A DNA stretch of 36,005 bases from Pseudonocardia sp. (GTDB lineage Bacteria > Actinomycetota > Actinomycetes > Mycobacteriales > Pseudonocardiaceae). The position numbers and the translations under genes were made by a program. Where the stretch lies: the NCBI GenBank assembly GCA_030147065.1, contig JASLAP010000206.1, positions 1-36,005 of the forward strand, read 5' to 3'. Numbering within the stretch: position 1 is the stretch's first letter; each line of letters opens with the position of its first letter. The notes beneath the pieces are model-generated. The model was given only the letters and a program-made list of their open reading frames with translations. It did no database searches and had not been told where the DNA came from. Shown here in pieces: positions 14,805-21,440 of the stretch.

Positions 14805-15926
14805 ATGACCTCCACCATCGACCCGGCGACCTCGCCCGTCTCGTTGCGGGCGGTCGACGGGCCCGGCCAACCCGTCCCGTCCCCGGAGCTCGAGGAGCTC
14901 TACCGCGGCTTCGAGTCCGAGCTGCTGGTCCCGCTGTGGACCGAGATCGGCGACCTGATGCCCACCAGCCCGCGCCCCGCGGCGCTGGCCCACGTCTGGC
15001 GCTGGCAGAACCTGCTGAAGCTGGCCGAGCGGTCCGGCGAGCTGGTGCCGGTCGGGCGGGGTGGCGAGCGCCGGGCCATCGCGCTGGCGAACCCGGGCCT
15101 GGGCGGTGCGCCCTACGCCGTCCCCACGCTGTGGGCGGCGATCCAGTACCTCAACCCGCGCGAGGACGCGCCGGTGCACCGGCACACCCAGAACGCCTTC
15201 CGGTTCGTGGTGGAGGGCGAGGGCGTGTGGACCGTGGTCGACGACGACCCGGTGGCGATGCGCCGCGGCGACTTCCTGCTCACCCCCGGCTGGCAGTTCC
15301 ACGGCCACCACAACCGGTCCGACACCCCGATGGCCTGGCTGGACGGGCTGGACATCCCGTTCGTGCACGCCACCGGTTCGGCGTTCTTCGAGCTGGGCCC
15401 GGACGCGGTCGCCGACCACTCGACCCCGGCCCGGTCGCGGGCCGAGCGGCTGTGGGCGCACCCGGGACTGCGCCCGGTGTCGGCGCCCGGCCCGCGGTCG
15501 AGCTCGCCGGTCGCGGCCTACCGCTGGGAGCACACCGACGCCGCGCTGGCCGACCAGCTCGCCCTGGAGGACGAGGGCCACCCCGGCGTGGTCGAGCCGG
15601 GCCACGCGGCGATCCGGTTCAGCAACCCGACCACCGGCGGGGACGTCATGCCGACCATCCGCGCCGAGATGCACCGGCTTCGCCCCGAGGCGCGCACCGC
15701 GACCCGCCGCGAGGTGGGGTCGGCGGTCTGGCAGGTCTTCGACGGGGCCGGCCGCGTGCGCGTCGGGGAGCGCGAGTGGACCCTGCAGCGCGGCGACCTG
15801 GTCGCGGTACCGTCGTGGGTGCCACTGACGATCACCGCCGGGACCGCGCTCGACCTGTTCCGGTTCAGCGACACCCCGATCTTCGAGCGGCTGCACGCCG
15901 ACCGGGTCCAGGTGGATCCGGCGTGA
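14805..15926 (+). CDS. Gentisate 1,2-dioxygenase
   Basis: A 373-residue bicupin iron dioxygenase that opens the ring of gentisate (2,5-dihydroxybenzoate) to maleylpyruvate. The first cupin carries the iron ligands: H125 and H127 in APVHRHTQNAFRFVVEG and H166 in PGWQFHGHHN. The 39-residue spacing between second and third His matches the spacing in the E. coli enzyme. SPELEELYRGFESELLVPLW and LTPGWQFHGHHN are typical of the family. The second cupin (about residues 270-360, GRVRVGEREWTLQRGDLVAV) lacks such ligands, as usual. The ATG at 14805 lies 8 bases after TAGCGT and has no ribosome site. It ends in GTGA overlapping a 27-codon frame, then the 3-hydroxybenzoate hydroxylase. Confidence 0.93.
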   Translation: MTSTIDPATSPVSLRAVDGPGQPVPSPELEELYRGFESELLVPLWTEIGDLMPTSPRPAALAHVWRWQNLLKLAERSGELVPVGRGGERRAIALANPGLGGAPYAVPTLWAAIQYLNPREDAPVHRHTQNAFRFVVEGEGVWTVVDDDPVAMRRGDFLLTPGWQFHGHHNRSDTPMAWLDGLDIPFVHATGSAFFELGPDAVADHSTPARSRAERLWAHPGLRPVSAPGPRSSSPVAAYRWEHTDAALADQLALEDEGHPGVVEPGHAAIRFSNPTTGGDVMPTIRAEMHRLRPEARTATRREVGSAVWQVFDGAGRVRVGEREWTLQRGDLVAVPSWVPLTITAGTALDLFRFSDTPIFERLHADRVQVDPA

Positions 15927-16006
15927 CGCCGGGCGACCCGGTCGTCGGCGCGCTGCCGGACCCGTCGGGCCGGGCGATGCCCGCGGCGGTGGCGGTCCCG
16001 GGATGA
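15923..16006 (+). CDS. 27-codon frame linking the two gentisate-pathway genes (coupling ORF or remnant)
   Basis: A GTG-started frame overlaps the dioxygenase stop as GTGA and ends as ATGA over the hydroxylase start, coding for VTPGDPVVGALPDPSGRAMP and seven further residues. The double overlap lets ribosomes pass from one gene to the next. No fold or motif is visible. It may be a leader that couples translation, the residue of a deleted gene (related clusters often carry a fumarylpyruvate hydrolase here), or chance in GC-rich DNA. No good ribosome site precedes it. Confidence 0.3.
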   Translation: MTPGDPVVGALPDPSGRAMPAAVAVPG

Positions 16007-17163
16007 GCACCGAGGTCGACGTGGTGGTCGTCGGCGGCGGCATCGGCGGCCTTTCCGCCGCGCTCGCGCTGACCCGCGCCGGCCGCTCGGTGCGGGTGCT
16101 GGAGCAGGCCGCGGAGTTCGGGGAGGTCGGCGCCGGGCTGCAGATGGCCCCGAACGCCACCCGCATCCTGCGCTCGTGGGGGCTGCTCGCCGCCGTCGTC
16201 GACGCGGGTGTGCTGCCCCGCCGGATCGTGCTGCGCGACGCGCTCGACGGCGCCGAGCTCACCCACCTCGACCTGGCCGACGTCGAGCGCCGCTACGGCG
16301 CGCCGTACGTCGTGATCCACCGCAGCGACCTGCACCGGATCCTGCTCGACGCCTGCCGGGCCGCGGGCGTCGACCTGGTCACCGACGCCGCGGTGACCGC
16401 CGTCGAGATCGGCACCGGGCACGCCGTCGCGGTGGCCGGGCACCGTCGCGACCGGGGCGCGCTGGTGCTGGCGGCCGACGGGCTGGGCTCGCGGCTGCGC
16501 GGGGTGCTCAGCGCCGACGAGCCGGTCAGCTCGGCCTACGTGGCCTACCGCGGCGCGCTGCCCGTGGACCAGCTCGACGTCAGCGGGCTGGCCATGGACG
16601 ACGTCGTGGTGCACGTCGGGCCGGGCTGCCACTTCGTGCAGTACCCGCTGCGCCGCCGGGAGATCTTCAACCAGGTCGCGGTGTTCCGCTCGCCGCGGGC
16701 GCTGGCCGGCGAGGCCGACTGGGGCACCCCGGACGAGCTGGACGCGGCGTTCGACGGCGCCTGCCCGGCGGTCCGGGCCGCGCTGCCGCACCTGTGGCGG
16801 GACCGCCGCTGGCGGATGTACGACCGGGAGCCGATCGAGCGCTGGGTCGACCGCCGGCTGGCGCTGATCGGCGACGCCGCGCACCCGATGCTGCAGTACC
16901 TCGCCCAGGGCGCCTGCCAGGCGCTGGAGGACGCCGACTGCCTGGCCACGCAGGTGGTGAAGCAGTCCGGTGACTGGGACGCCGCGCTGGGCGACTACGC
17001 CGGGGCCCGCACCGCGCGCACCGCCACGGTCCAGCGCACCGCCCGCGCCTGGGGCGACCTGTGGCACGCCGACGGCCTGTTCCGCTCGGTCCGCAACGCC
17101 CTGCTCCGCGACCGCGACCCCCACGATTACCGCCACGTCGACTGGCTCTACGCCGACACCTGA
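16003..17163 (+). CDS. 3-Hydroxybenzoate 6-hydroxylase (FAD monooxygenase)
   Basis: A 386-residue class A flavoprotein that should hydroxylate 3-hydroxybenzoate to gentisate with NADH and O2. Motifs: GGGIGG (residues 11-16, FAD ADP part), LAADGLGS (about 157-163, DG motif), and ALIGDAAHPMLQYLAQGACQ (about 287-306, GD motif). H210 and Q298 fall in register (3 residues offset) with His213 and Gln301 that I recall as active-site residues of the Rhodococcus jostii RHA1 enzyme. A salicylate hydroxylase relative is the main alternative, but the neighbour gentisate dioxygenase makes 3-hydroxybenzoate 6-hydroxylase far more likely. ATG overlaps the stop of the preceding 27-codon frame. The gene ends 10 bases before a long inverted repeat. 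Confidence 0.9.
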   Translation: MSTEVDVVVVGGGIGGLSAALALTRAGRSVRVLEQAAEFGEVGAGLQMAPNATRILRSWGLLAAVVDAGVLPRRIVLRDALDGAELTHLDLADVERRYGAPYVVIHRSDLHRILLDACRAAGVDLVTDAAVTAVEIGTGHAVAVAGHRRDRGALVLAADGLGSRLRGVLSADEPVSSAYVAYRGALPVDQLDVSGLAMDDVVVHVGPGCHFVQYPLRRREIFNQVAVFRSPRALAGEADWGTPDELDAAFDGACPAVRAALPHLWRDRRWRMYDREPIERWVDRRLALIGDAAHPMLQYLAQGACQALEDADCLATQVVKQSGDWDAALGDYAGARTARTATVQRTARAWGDLWHADGLFRSVRNALLRDRDPHDYRHVDWLYADT

Positions 17164-17172
17164 GCGCCCCGA

Positions 17173-17255
17173 CCCACCCCGGTTCCGTCGAGAACGACGA
17201 TGTGGGATCGAATAGGGGCCTGTTGATCCCATGACGTCGTTCCCGACGGGGTGGG
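17173..17255. repeat. Long imperfect inverted repeat (terminator-like or dispersed palindrome)
   Basis: The left arm (17173-17209) starts CCCACCCCG and ends GGGATC; the right arm (17225-17255) starts GATCCC and ends CGGGGTGGG. The arms share CCCACCCCG, TCG(A/G)GAACGACG and TGGGATC-like parts, with six extra bases in the left arm, around a 15-base loop. It lies between the hydroxylase stop and the GGGAGG ribosome site of the NYN gene. It probably ends the gentisate transcript; the length suggests a mobile-like palindromic repeat. Confidence 0.75.
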
Positions 17256-17274
17256 CCGGGGGCCGGGAGGCTGC

Positions 17275-18462
17275 GTGAGCACCGACGACGAGCGCATCGC
17301 GCTGTTCCTCGACTACGAGAACCTGGCCATCGGCGCCCGGGACGGGCTGGGCGTGGTGCCGTTCGACTTCGGGCCGATCGCCGAAGCGCTGGCCGAGCGG
17401 GGGCGCGTGGTGGCCCGGCGGGCCTACGCGGACTGGTCGGCGTTCGACGAGGACCGCAGGCTGCTGGCCAGGGCGCAGGTCGAGCTGATCGAGATCCCGC
17501 AGCGGATCGGCGGGTCCCGCAAGAACGCCGCGGACATCAAGATGGCCGTGGACGCGATCCAGCTGGCCTACGAGCGCGGGTTCATCACCACCTTCGCCAT
17601 CGGCACCGGCGACTCGGACTTCACCCCGCTGGTGCACAAGCTGCGCGAGCTGGACAAGCGGGTGATCGGCATCGGGGTGCAGTCCTCGACCTCGGCGCTG
17701 CTGCCGCCGGCCTGCGACGAGTTCCTGTTCTACGACCGGCTGCCCGGGGTCGAGTCGTCGCAGCCGCCGCGGCGCCCGGCCCGGCGCGGGCGGGCGACGG
17801 TGCCGGCCACCCCGGCCGAGCCAGCCCGCCCCACGACCGGCCCCGACGCACCCGTGCCGGCGACCGCTCCCCCGGCCAAGCCCCCCTCGACGCCGCCGTC
17901 GGCCGCGTCGCGGCCTGCGGAGCCGGCCGCGGAACCGGAGACCGAGTCCCCCGAGGTGGCCCCCGCCGACGAGGACCGCGACCTGGGCGCCCTGGTGGCG
18001 CGCACGCTGGCCGGGCTGCAGCGGCACGCCGACGGCCCGGTCCTGGCCTCCCGGGTCAAGCGCGCCATCCTGCGCAAGGACCCCACCTTCGACGAGGCCG
18101 ACCACGGGTTCCGCAGCTTCGGGGAGCTGCTGCGCCGGCTGGAGGCCGACCGCGTCGTCGAGTTGCGGCCGGGGTCGGCGCAGGGCGACCCGGAGGTGTC
18201 CTTCCCGCAGGACGCCTCGGCCGAGGACGACGCCTTCGCGCTGCTGGTCGACGTGGTCGGCAAGCTGCGCACGGCCACCTCCCGCCCGCCGCTGAGCGGG
18301 CTGAAGAACCAGCTGCGCAAGCGGCAGCCCGCCTTCAGCGAGAAGCGCTACGGCTTCAACACGTTCCTGTCCTTCGTCAAGGCGGCCCGGGCCCGGGACC
18401 TGGTCACCCTGGAGTGGGACGAGGACGCCGGCGACCACCTGATCGACCTGCCCGAGCGCTGA
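17275..18462 (+). CDS. NYN-domain ribonuclease-like protein with two C-terminal LOTUS/OST-HTH domains
   Basis: A 395-residue predicted RNA-acting protein. Residues 1-155 are a NYN (PIN-like) nuclease domain: IALFLDYENLAIGAR gives D13 and E15, KNAADIKMAVDA gives D87, and IGTGDSDFTPLVHKLRE gives D113 and D115, the expected acidic cluster for metal-dependent RNA cleavage. A Pro/Ala-rich linker covers about 156-235. Two OST-HTH/LOTUS domains follow: residues 236-308 (VLASRVKRAILRKDPTFDEA) and 318-392 (LSGLKNQLRKRQPAFSEKRY), a fold known for RNA, especially G-quadruplex, binding. The GTG at 17275 is preferred to a GTG at 17251 because GGGAGG lies 6 bases before it and the earlier one falls in the inverted repeat. 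It stands alone between two dyads. Role in RNA turnover is inferred. Confidence 0.9.
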   Translation: MSTDDERIALFLDYENLAIGARDGLGVVPFDFGPIAEALAERGRVVARRAYADWSAFDEDRRLLARAQVELIEIPQRIGGSRKNAADIKMAVDAIQLAYERGFITTFAIGTGDSDFTPLVHKLRELDKRVIGIGVQSSTSALLPPACDEFLFYDRLPGVESSQPPRRPARRGRATVPATPAEPARPTTGPDAPVPATAPPAKPPSTPPSAASRPAEPAAEPETESPEVAPADEDRDLGALVARTLAGLQRHADGPVLASRVKRAILRKDPTFDEADHGFRSFGELLRRLEADRVVELRPGSAQGDPEVSFPQDASAEDDAFALLVDVVGKLRTATSRPPLSGLKNQLRKRQPAFSEKRYGFNTFLSFVKAARARDLVTLEWDEDAGDHLIDLPER

Positions 18463-18473
18463 CCGGATCGGCA

Positions 18474-18532
18474 CCGAGCGGGACACCAGCGTCGTCCCGG
18501 GCCCCCGCTGAGGACACTGGCGTCCCGCTCGG
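18474..18532. terminator. Long inverted repeat between convergent genes (bidirectional terminator candidate)
   Basis: CCGAGCGGGAC begins a 23-base left arm (18474-18496) that pairs with the 23-base right arm (18510-18532) at 20 positions, across a 13-base GC-rich loop. It lies 12 bases after the NYN stop and 21 bases before the stop of the SnoaL-like gene, ideal for ending transcripts from both sides. No T-run follows. The arm length is more than a simple terminator needs. Confidence 0.75.
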
Positions 18533-18553
18533 CGCCCGGTCCGTCCCGCGCGG

Positions 18554-18913
18554 TCAGCCGGCCGGCCTCGACTCGGGCTGGTCGAGCACGCGCAGCCAGG
18601 AGCCGTCGGGTTGGCGGCGCACGACCTGCGTGCGGATCCCGGTGCCGTCCTTGGCCGGGGTCGAGGTGAGCGCGATGTCCCCGGCGGCCAGGGTGGGCAG
18701 CGGGTCCTCCAGCTCGAACCGCGGGCCGTGCTCCAGCACGGCCGTCCAGAGCTCCCGGATGGCCGCCCGGCCGACGGTCTGCTGCCCGGGCGGGTAGGCC
18801 ATCACCGCGTCGGGCTCGTAGAGCTCGGCGATGCCGTCGGCGTCCCCGGCGTTGGCCCGCTCGACGAACAGCCGGGTGAGGTCCTCGGGACGGCGCGCCT
18901 TCTGCTGCGACAT
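18554..18913 (-). CDS. SnoaL-like / NTF2-fold protein
   Basis: A 119-residue protein of the NTF2-like superfamily: RPEDLTRLFVERANAGDADG, IAELYEPDAVMAYPPGQQTV, GRAAIRELWTAVLEHGPRF and a closing QPDGSWLRVLDQ strand. Members include small isomerases, hydratases and stress proteins; no catalytic signature specific enough to assign a reaction is seen. The ATG at 18913 has GGAGGAG 5 bases upstream, so a TTG-started extension is rejected. It is divergent from a LysR regulator 92 bases away and is the obvious regulated target. Confidence 0.85.
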   Translation of the reverse strand: MSQQKARRPEDLTRLFVERANAGDADGIAELYEPDAVMAYPPGQQTVGRAAIRELWTAVLEHGPRFELEDPLPTLAAGDIALTSTPAKDGTGIRTQVVRRQPDGSWLRVLDQPESRPAG

Positions 18914-18978
18914 GGTCACTCCTCCTCCGTTCGATCCCTCCACCCTGCGCCGGACCTGAGCAGAAGTCCAAGAGATAG

Positions 18979-18997
18979 ATCTTCCCAAAGATATAAT
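18979..18997 (+). promoter_or_regulatory. LysR promoter with overlapping dyad
   Basis: A perfect TATAAT box (18992-18997), striking in this GC-rich DNA, ends 8 bases before the LysR ATG, which has no ribosome site, so the message is probably leaderless. ATCTT-CCCA-AAGAT (18979-18992) is a perfect 5-base dyad touching the box, in an AT-rich island, and fits a LysR site controlling both divergent genes. Confidence 0.65.
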
Positions 18998-19005
18998 CCG
19001 CAGTT

Positions 19006-19881
19006 ATGGAGCTGCGCCAGCTGGAGTACCTCGTCGCGGTGGCCGAGGAGGCCGGGTTCACCCGGGCCGCGGACCGGATGCACGTCAGCCAGCCCGGGAT
19101 CAGCGCCCAGGTCCGCCGGCTCGAACGGGAGCTGGGCGCGCCGCTGTTCGACCGCTCCGGCCGCACGGCGACGCTGACCGCGGCCGGGGAGGCGGCGCTG
19201 GAGCACGCCAGGGCCGCGCTCGCCGCCGCGGCGGCCGTGCGGACCGCGGTCGACGCCGTCGTCGGCGTGCTCCGCGGCCGGCTGGTCGTCGGCATGGTCA
19301 CCGCCTGCACGGTGACCCCGCTGTTCGACGCCCTGGCCGCGTTCGGCCGGGCGCACCCGGGGATCGCGATCAGCGTGCTGGAGGACAACTCCGACCGGTT
19401 GGTGGAGCGGGTCCGCGCGGGCACCCTGGACGTGGCGTTGATCGGGGCGGCCGGCGACCCGCCGGCCGACCTCGGGGCGCTGCCGATCCTGCGCGAGCGC
19501 CTGGTGGTGGCCGTGCCGCGGCCGCACCCCCTGCTGGATCCGGCCCGGGTCACGCTCGCCGAGGTCAACCGGCACCCGCTGGTCTGCCTGCCCGAGGGCA
19601 CCGGCATCCGCACCGTGCTGGACCGGGCGCGCGCCGCCCGCGGCCTGCGTCCGGCCGTCGCCCTGCAGGCCACCGCCCCCGGCGCGGTGCTCGACCTGGC
19701 CGGCCGCGGTCTGGGGGTGGCGGTGCTGTCCGAGTCGATGGTGGCCGAGCACGAGGGCCTGCACGCCCGGCTGATCGACGACGTCGACGACCTCGCGCTG
19801 CTCGCCGTGGTCTGGGGCGTGCGCCCCTCCCCCGCCGTCCGCGCCTTCCTCCCCCACACCCGTCGCGCCTTCGCCGCCTGA
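19006..19881 (+). CDS. LysR-family transcription regulator
   Basis: A 291-residue LysR protein: the helix-turn-helix occupies about residues 1-60 (MELRQLEYLVAVAEEAGFTR, AADRMHVSQPGISAQVRRLE) with the typical GAPLFDRSGRTATLTAAGEA that follows. The effector domain from about residue 90 reads GRLVVGMVTACTVTPLFDAL and later RERLVVAVPRPHPL. The start ATG is fixed by the family's usual MELRQL beginning. It is divergent from the SnoaL-like gene, which it probably regulates together with itself. The inducer is unknown. It ends 15 bases before a perfect 18-base-arm dyad. Confidence 0.92.
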   Translation: MELRQLEYLVAVAEEAGFTRAADRMHVSQPGISAQVRRLERELGAPLFDRSGRTATLTAAGEAALEHARAALAAAAAVRTAVDAVVGVLRGRLVVGMVTACTVTPLFDALAAFGRAHPGIAISVLEDNSDRLVERVRAGTLDVALIGAAGDPPADLGALPILRERLVVAVPRPHPLLDPARVTLAEVNRHPLVCLPEGTGIRTVLDRARAARGLRPAVALQATAPGAVLDLAGRGLGVAVLSESMVAEHEGLHARLIDDVDDLALLAVVWGVRPSPAVRAFLPHTRRAFAA

Positions 19882-19896
19882 CCGCCCCGCCGAGGT

Positions 19897-19947
19897 TCAG
19901 GAAAGCCACGTTCCGGAACCCACAGGGCAGGAACGTGGCTTTCCTGA
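19897..19947. repeat. Palindromic repeat, family A, copy 1 (bidirectional terminator position)
   Basis: TCAGGAAAGCCACGTTCC (19897-19914) pairs perfectly with its complement at 19930-19947 around a 15-base loop. It lies between the convergent LysR and rhaB genes, so it can end both transcripts. A close relative lies at 25012-25070, which shows that this is a repeated element and not merely a local terminator. Confidence 0.85.
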
Positions 19948-19988
19948 GCTCACGGGACGGGCGGGCGGCCGGCGGGAGCGGGGAGCAG

Positions 19989-21440
19989 TCAGGGGGACAG
20001 GCGCTCCTCGGTGGCCGCCCAGGCGGACCCGTCACCGGCGGGTTCGTGGCGGGTCAGGTCCTGGGTGCGGCGCAGCAGGGCGCGCAGGTCGTCCAGGCCC
20101 CCGGTCACCGCGCCCAGCGCCCGCGCCTGCACCAGCGCGTTGCCCAGCGCGGAGGCCTCGACCGGCCCGGCGACCACCGGCAGCCCGCAGGCGTCCGCGG
20201 TCAGCCGGCACAGCAGCCCGTTGCGGGCTCCCCCGCCGACGACGTGCACCACGTCGACCTCCTGCCCGGACAGCGCGACGGCCTCCCGGACGGTGCGGCG
20301 GTGGGCGAGGGCGAGGCTGTCGAGGATGCAGCGCACGGTCGCCGCGCGGGTGGCCGGGGCCGGGAAGCCGAGCCGGGTGCACGCGGCGGCGATGCGGGCG
20401 GGCATGTCCCCCGGCGCCAGGAACTCCGCGTCGCCGGCGTCCACGACGGCGGCCAGGCCGGGCTCGGCGGCCGCGGCGTCGAGCAGCGGGCCCAGTTCCG
20501 GTCGGCCCCACTCGCGCAGGCACTCCTGCAGCAGCCACAGCCCCATCACGTTGCGCAGGTAGCGGACCGTGCCGTCGACGCCCAGCTCGTTGGAGAAGTT
20601 CGCCGCCCGCCCGGCCCCGGTGAGGACCGGCGCGGGCAACTCCACCCCGACCAGCGACCACGTGCCGCAGGCGACGTAGGCGAACCGCGACCCCTCGGCG
20701 GGCACCCCGACCACCGCCGAGGCGGTGTCGTGCGAGCCGACCGCGGTCAGCGGGACCGGGCCGGTCAGCCCGGTCTCGGCGAGCACGTGGGCGGCCAGCT
20801 CGCCGACCCGCTCGCCCGGCTCGACCAGCGGCGGGAACAGGGCGGGGTCGATGCCGACCCGGGCCATCACGTCCTTCGCCCAGGCCCGGGCCCGGACGTC
20901 GAGCAGGCCGGTGGTGGAGGCGTTGGTGACCTCGGCGACCTTCGCCCCGGTCAGCCAGTACCCGAGCAGGTCGGGCACCAGCAGCAGGTCGCGGGCCGCG
21001 GCGAGCTGCGGGCTGCCCCCGGCCGCGACGAGCTGGTAGACGGTGTTGAACGGCAGCACCTGCACGCCGGTGGTGGCGTACAGCTCGGCGGCGGGCAGCG
21101 TGGCGTGCACCCGGTCGGCGACGCCCTCGGTGCGGGCGTCGCGGTAGTGCACCGGGTTGCCCAGCAGCGCGCCGGTGGCGTCGAGCAGGCCGTGGTCGAC
21201 CGCCCAGGAGTCGATGCCGACCCCGTCGAGCCGGCCGTCCGGGCCGCCGGCGGCGCGCAGCCCGTCGAGCATCCCCTGGTGGAGCGCCAGCACGTCCCAG
21301 TACAGGGTGTCGCGCAGCCGCACCCCGCCGTTGCGGAACCGGCCGGCCTCGGTCAGCTCCAGCCGGTCCGGACCGACGTCGGCGGCCATCACCCGGCCGC
21401 TGGAGGCCCCGAGGTCGACCGCGGCGACCCGCACGCTCAC
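19989..21440 (-). CDS. rhaB: Rhamnulokinase
   Basis: A 483-residue FGGY-family sugar kinase that phosphorylates L-rhamnulose to L-rhamnulose 1-phosphate in the cytoplasm. Features: VRVAAVDLGASSGRVMAADV (phosphate 1 loop of the actin-like fold), LYWDVLALHQGMLDGLR, the substrate region GVGIDSWAVDHGLLD, SHDTASAVVGVP, YVACGTWSLVGVEL, and VVHVVGGGARNGLLCRLTAD (adenosine motif). ASSGR and DSWAVD are typical of RhaB. The GTG start overlaps the stop of the arabinose/fucose isomerase-like gene as GTGA. It is the last gene of the rhamnose operon and is followed by a palindromic terminator-like repeat. Confidence 0.93.
   Translation of the reverse strand: MSVRVAAVDLGASSGRVMAADVGPDRLELTEAGRFRNGGVRLRDTLYWDVLALHQGMLDGLRAAGGPDGRLDGVGIDSWAVDHGLLDATGALLGNPVHYRDARTEGVADRVHATLPAAELYATTGVQVLPFNTVYQLVAAGGSPQLAAARDLLLVPDLLGYWLTGAKVAEVTNASTTGLLDVRARAWAKDVMARVGIDPALFPPLVEPGERVGELAAHVLAETGLTGPVPLTAVGSHDTASAVVGVPAEGSRFAYVACGTWSLVGVELPAPVLTGAGRAANFSNELGVDGTVRYLRNVMGLWLLQECLREWGRPELGPLLDAAAAEPGLAAVVDAGDAEFLAPGDMPARIAAACTRLGFPAPATRAATVRCILDSLALAHRRTVREAVALSGQEVDVVHVVGGGARNGLLCRLTADACGLPVVAGPVEASALGNALVQARALGAVTGGLDDLRALLRRTQDLTRHEPAGDGSAWAATEERLSP

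Noticed and set aside
13487..16006. An 839-codon plus-strand frame across the crotonase, IclR and dioxygenase genes
   Set aside because: It overlaps three recognisable genes in other frames; only its last 27 codons, bounded by GTGA and ATGA overlaps, were kept as a low-confidence feature.
17173..17255. Insertion sequence remnant with terminal inverted repeats
   Set aside because: The loop is only 15 bases, with no target-site duplication and no transposase, so a stem-loop repeat is the better reading.
17251..17274. Earlier GTG start of the NYN protein
   Set aside because: It lies in the right arm of the inverted repeat and has no ribosome site; the GTG at 17275 has GGGAGG at the right distance.
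15865..18486. An 873-codon frame on the minus strand opposite the hydroxylase and NYN genes
   Set aside because: It is the complementary shadow of genes with clear domains; its composition (Gln, Arg, Gly, Val, His) is that of reversed GC-rich codons.
18914..18988. A 25-codon upstream extension of the SnoaL-like gene from a TTG codon
   Set aside because: It would cross the LysR dyad, and the ATG at 18913 has a strong GGAGGAG site.
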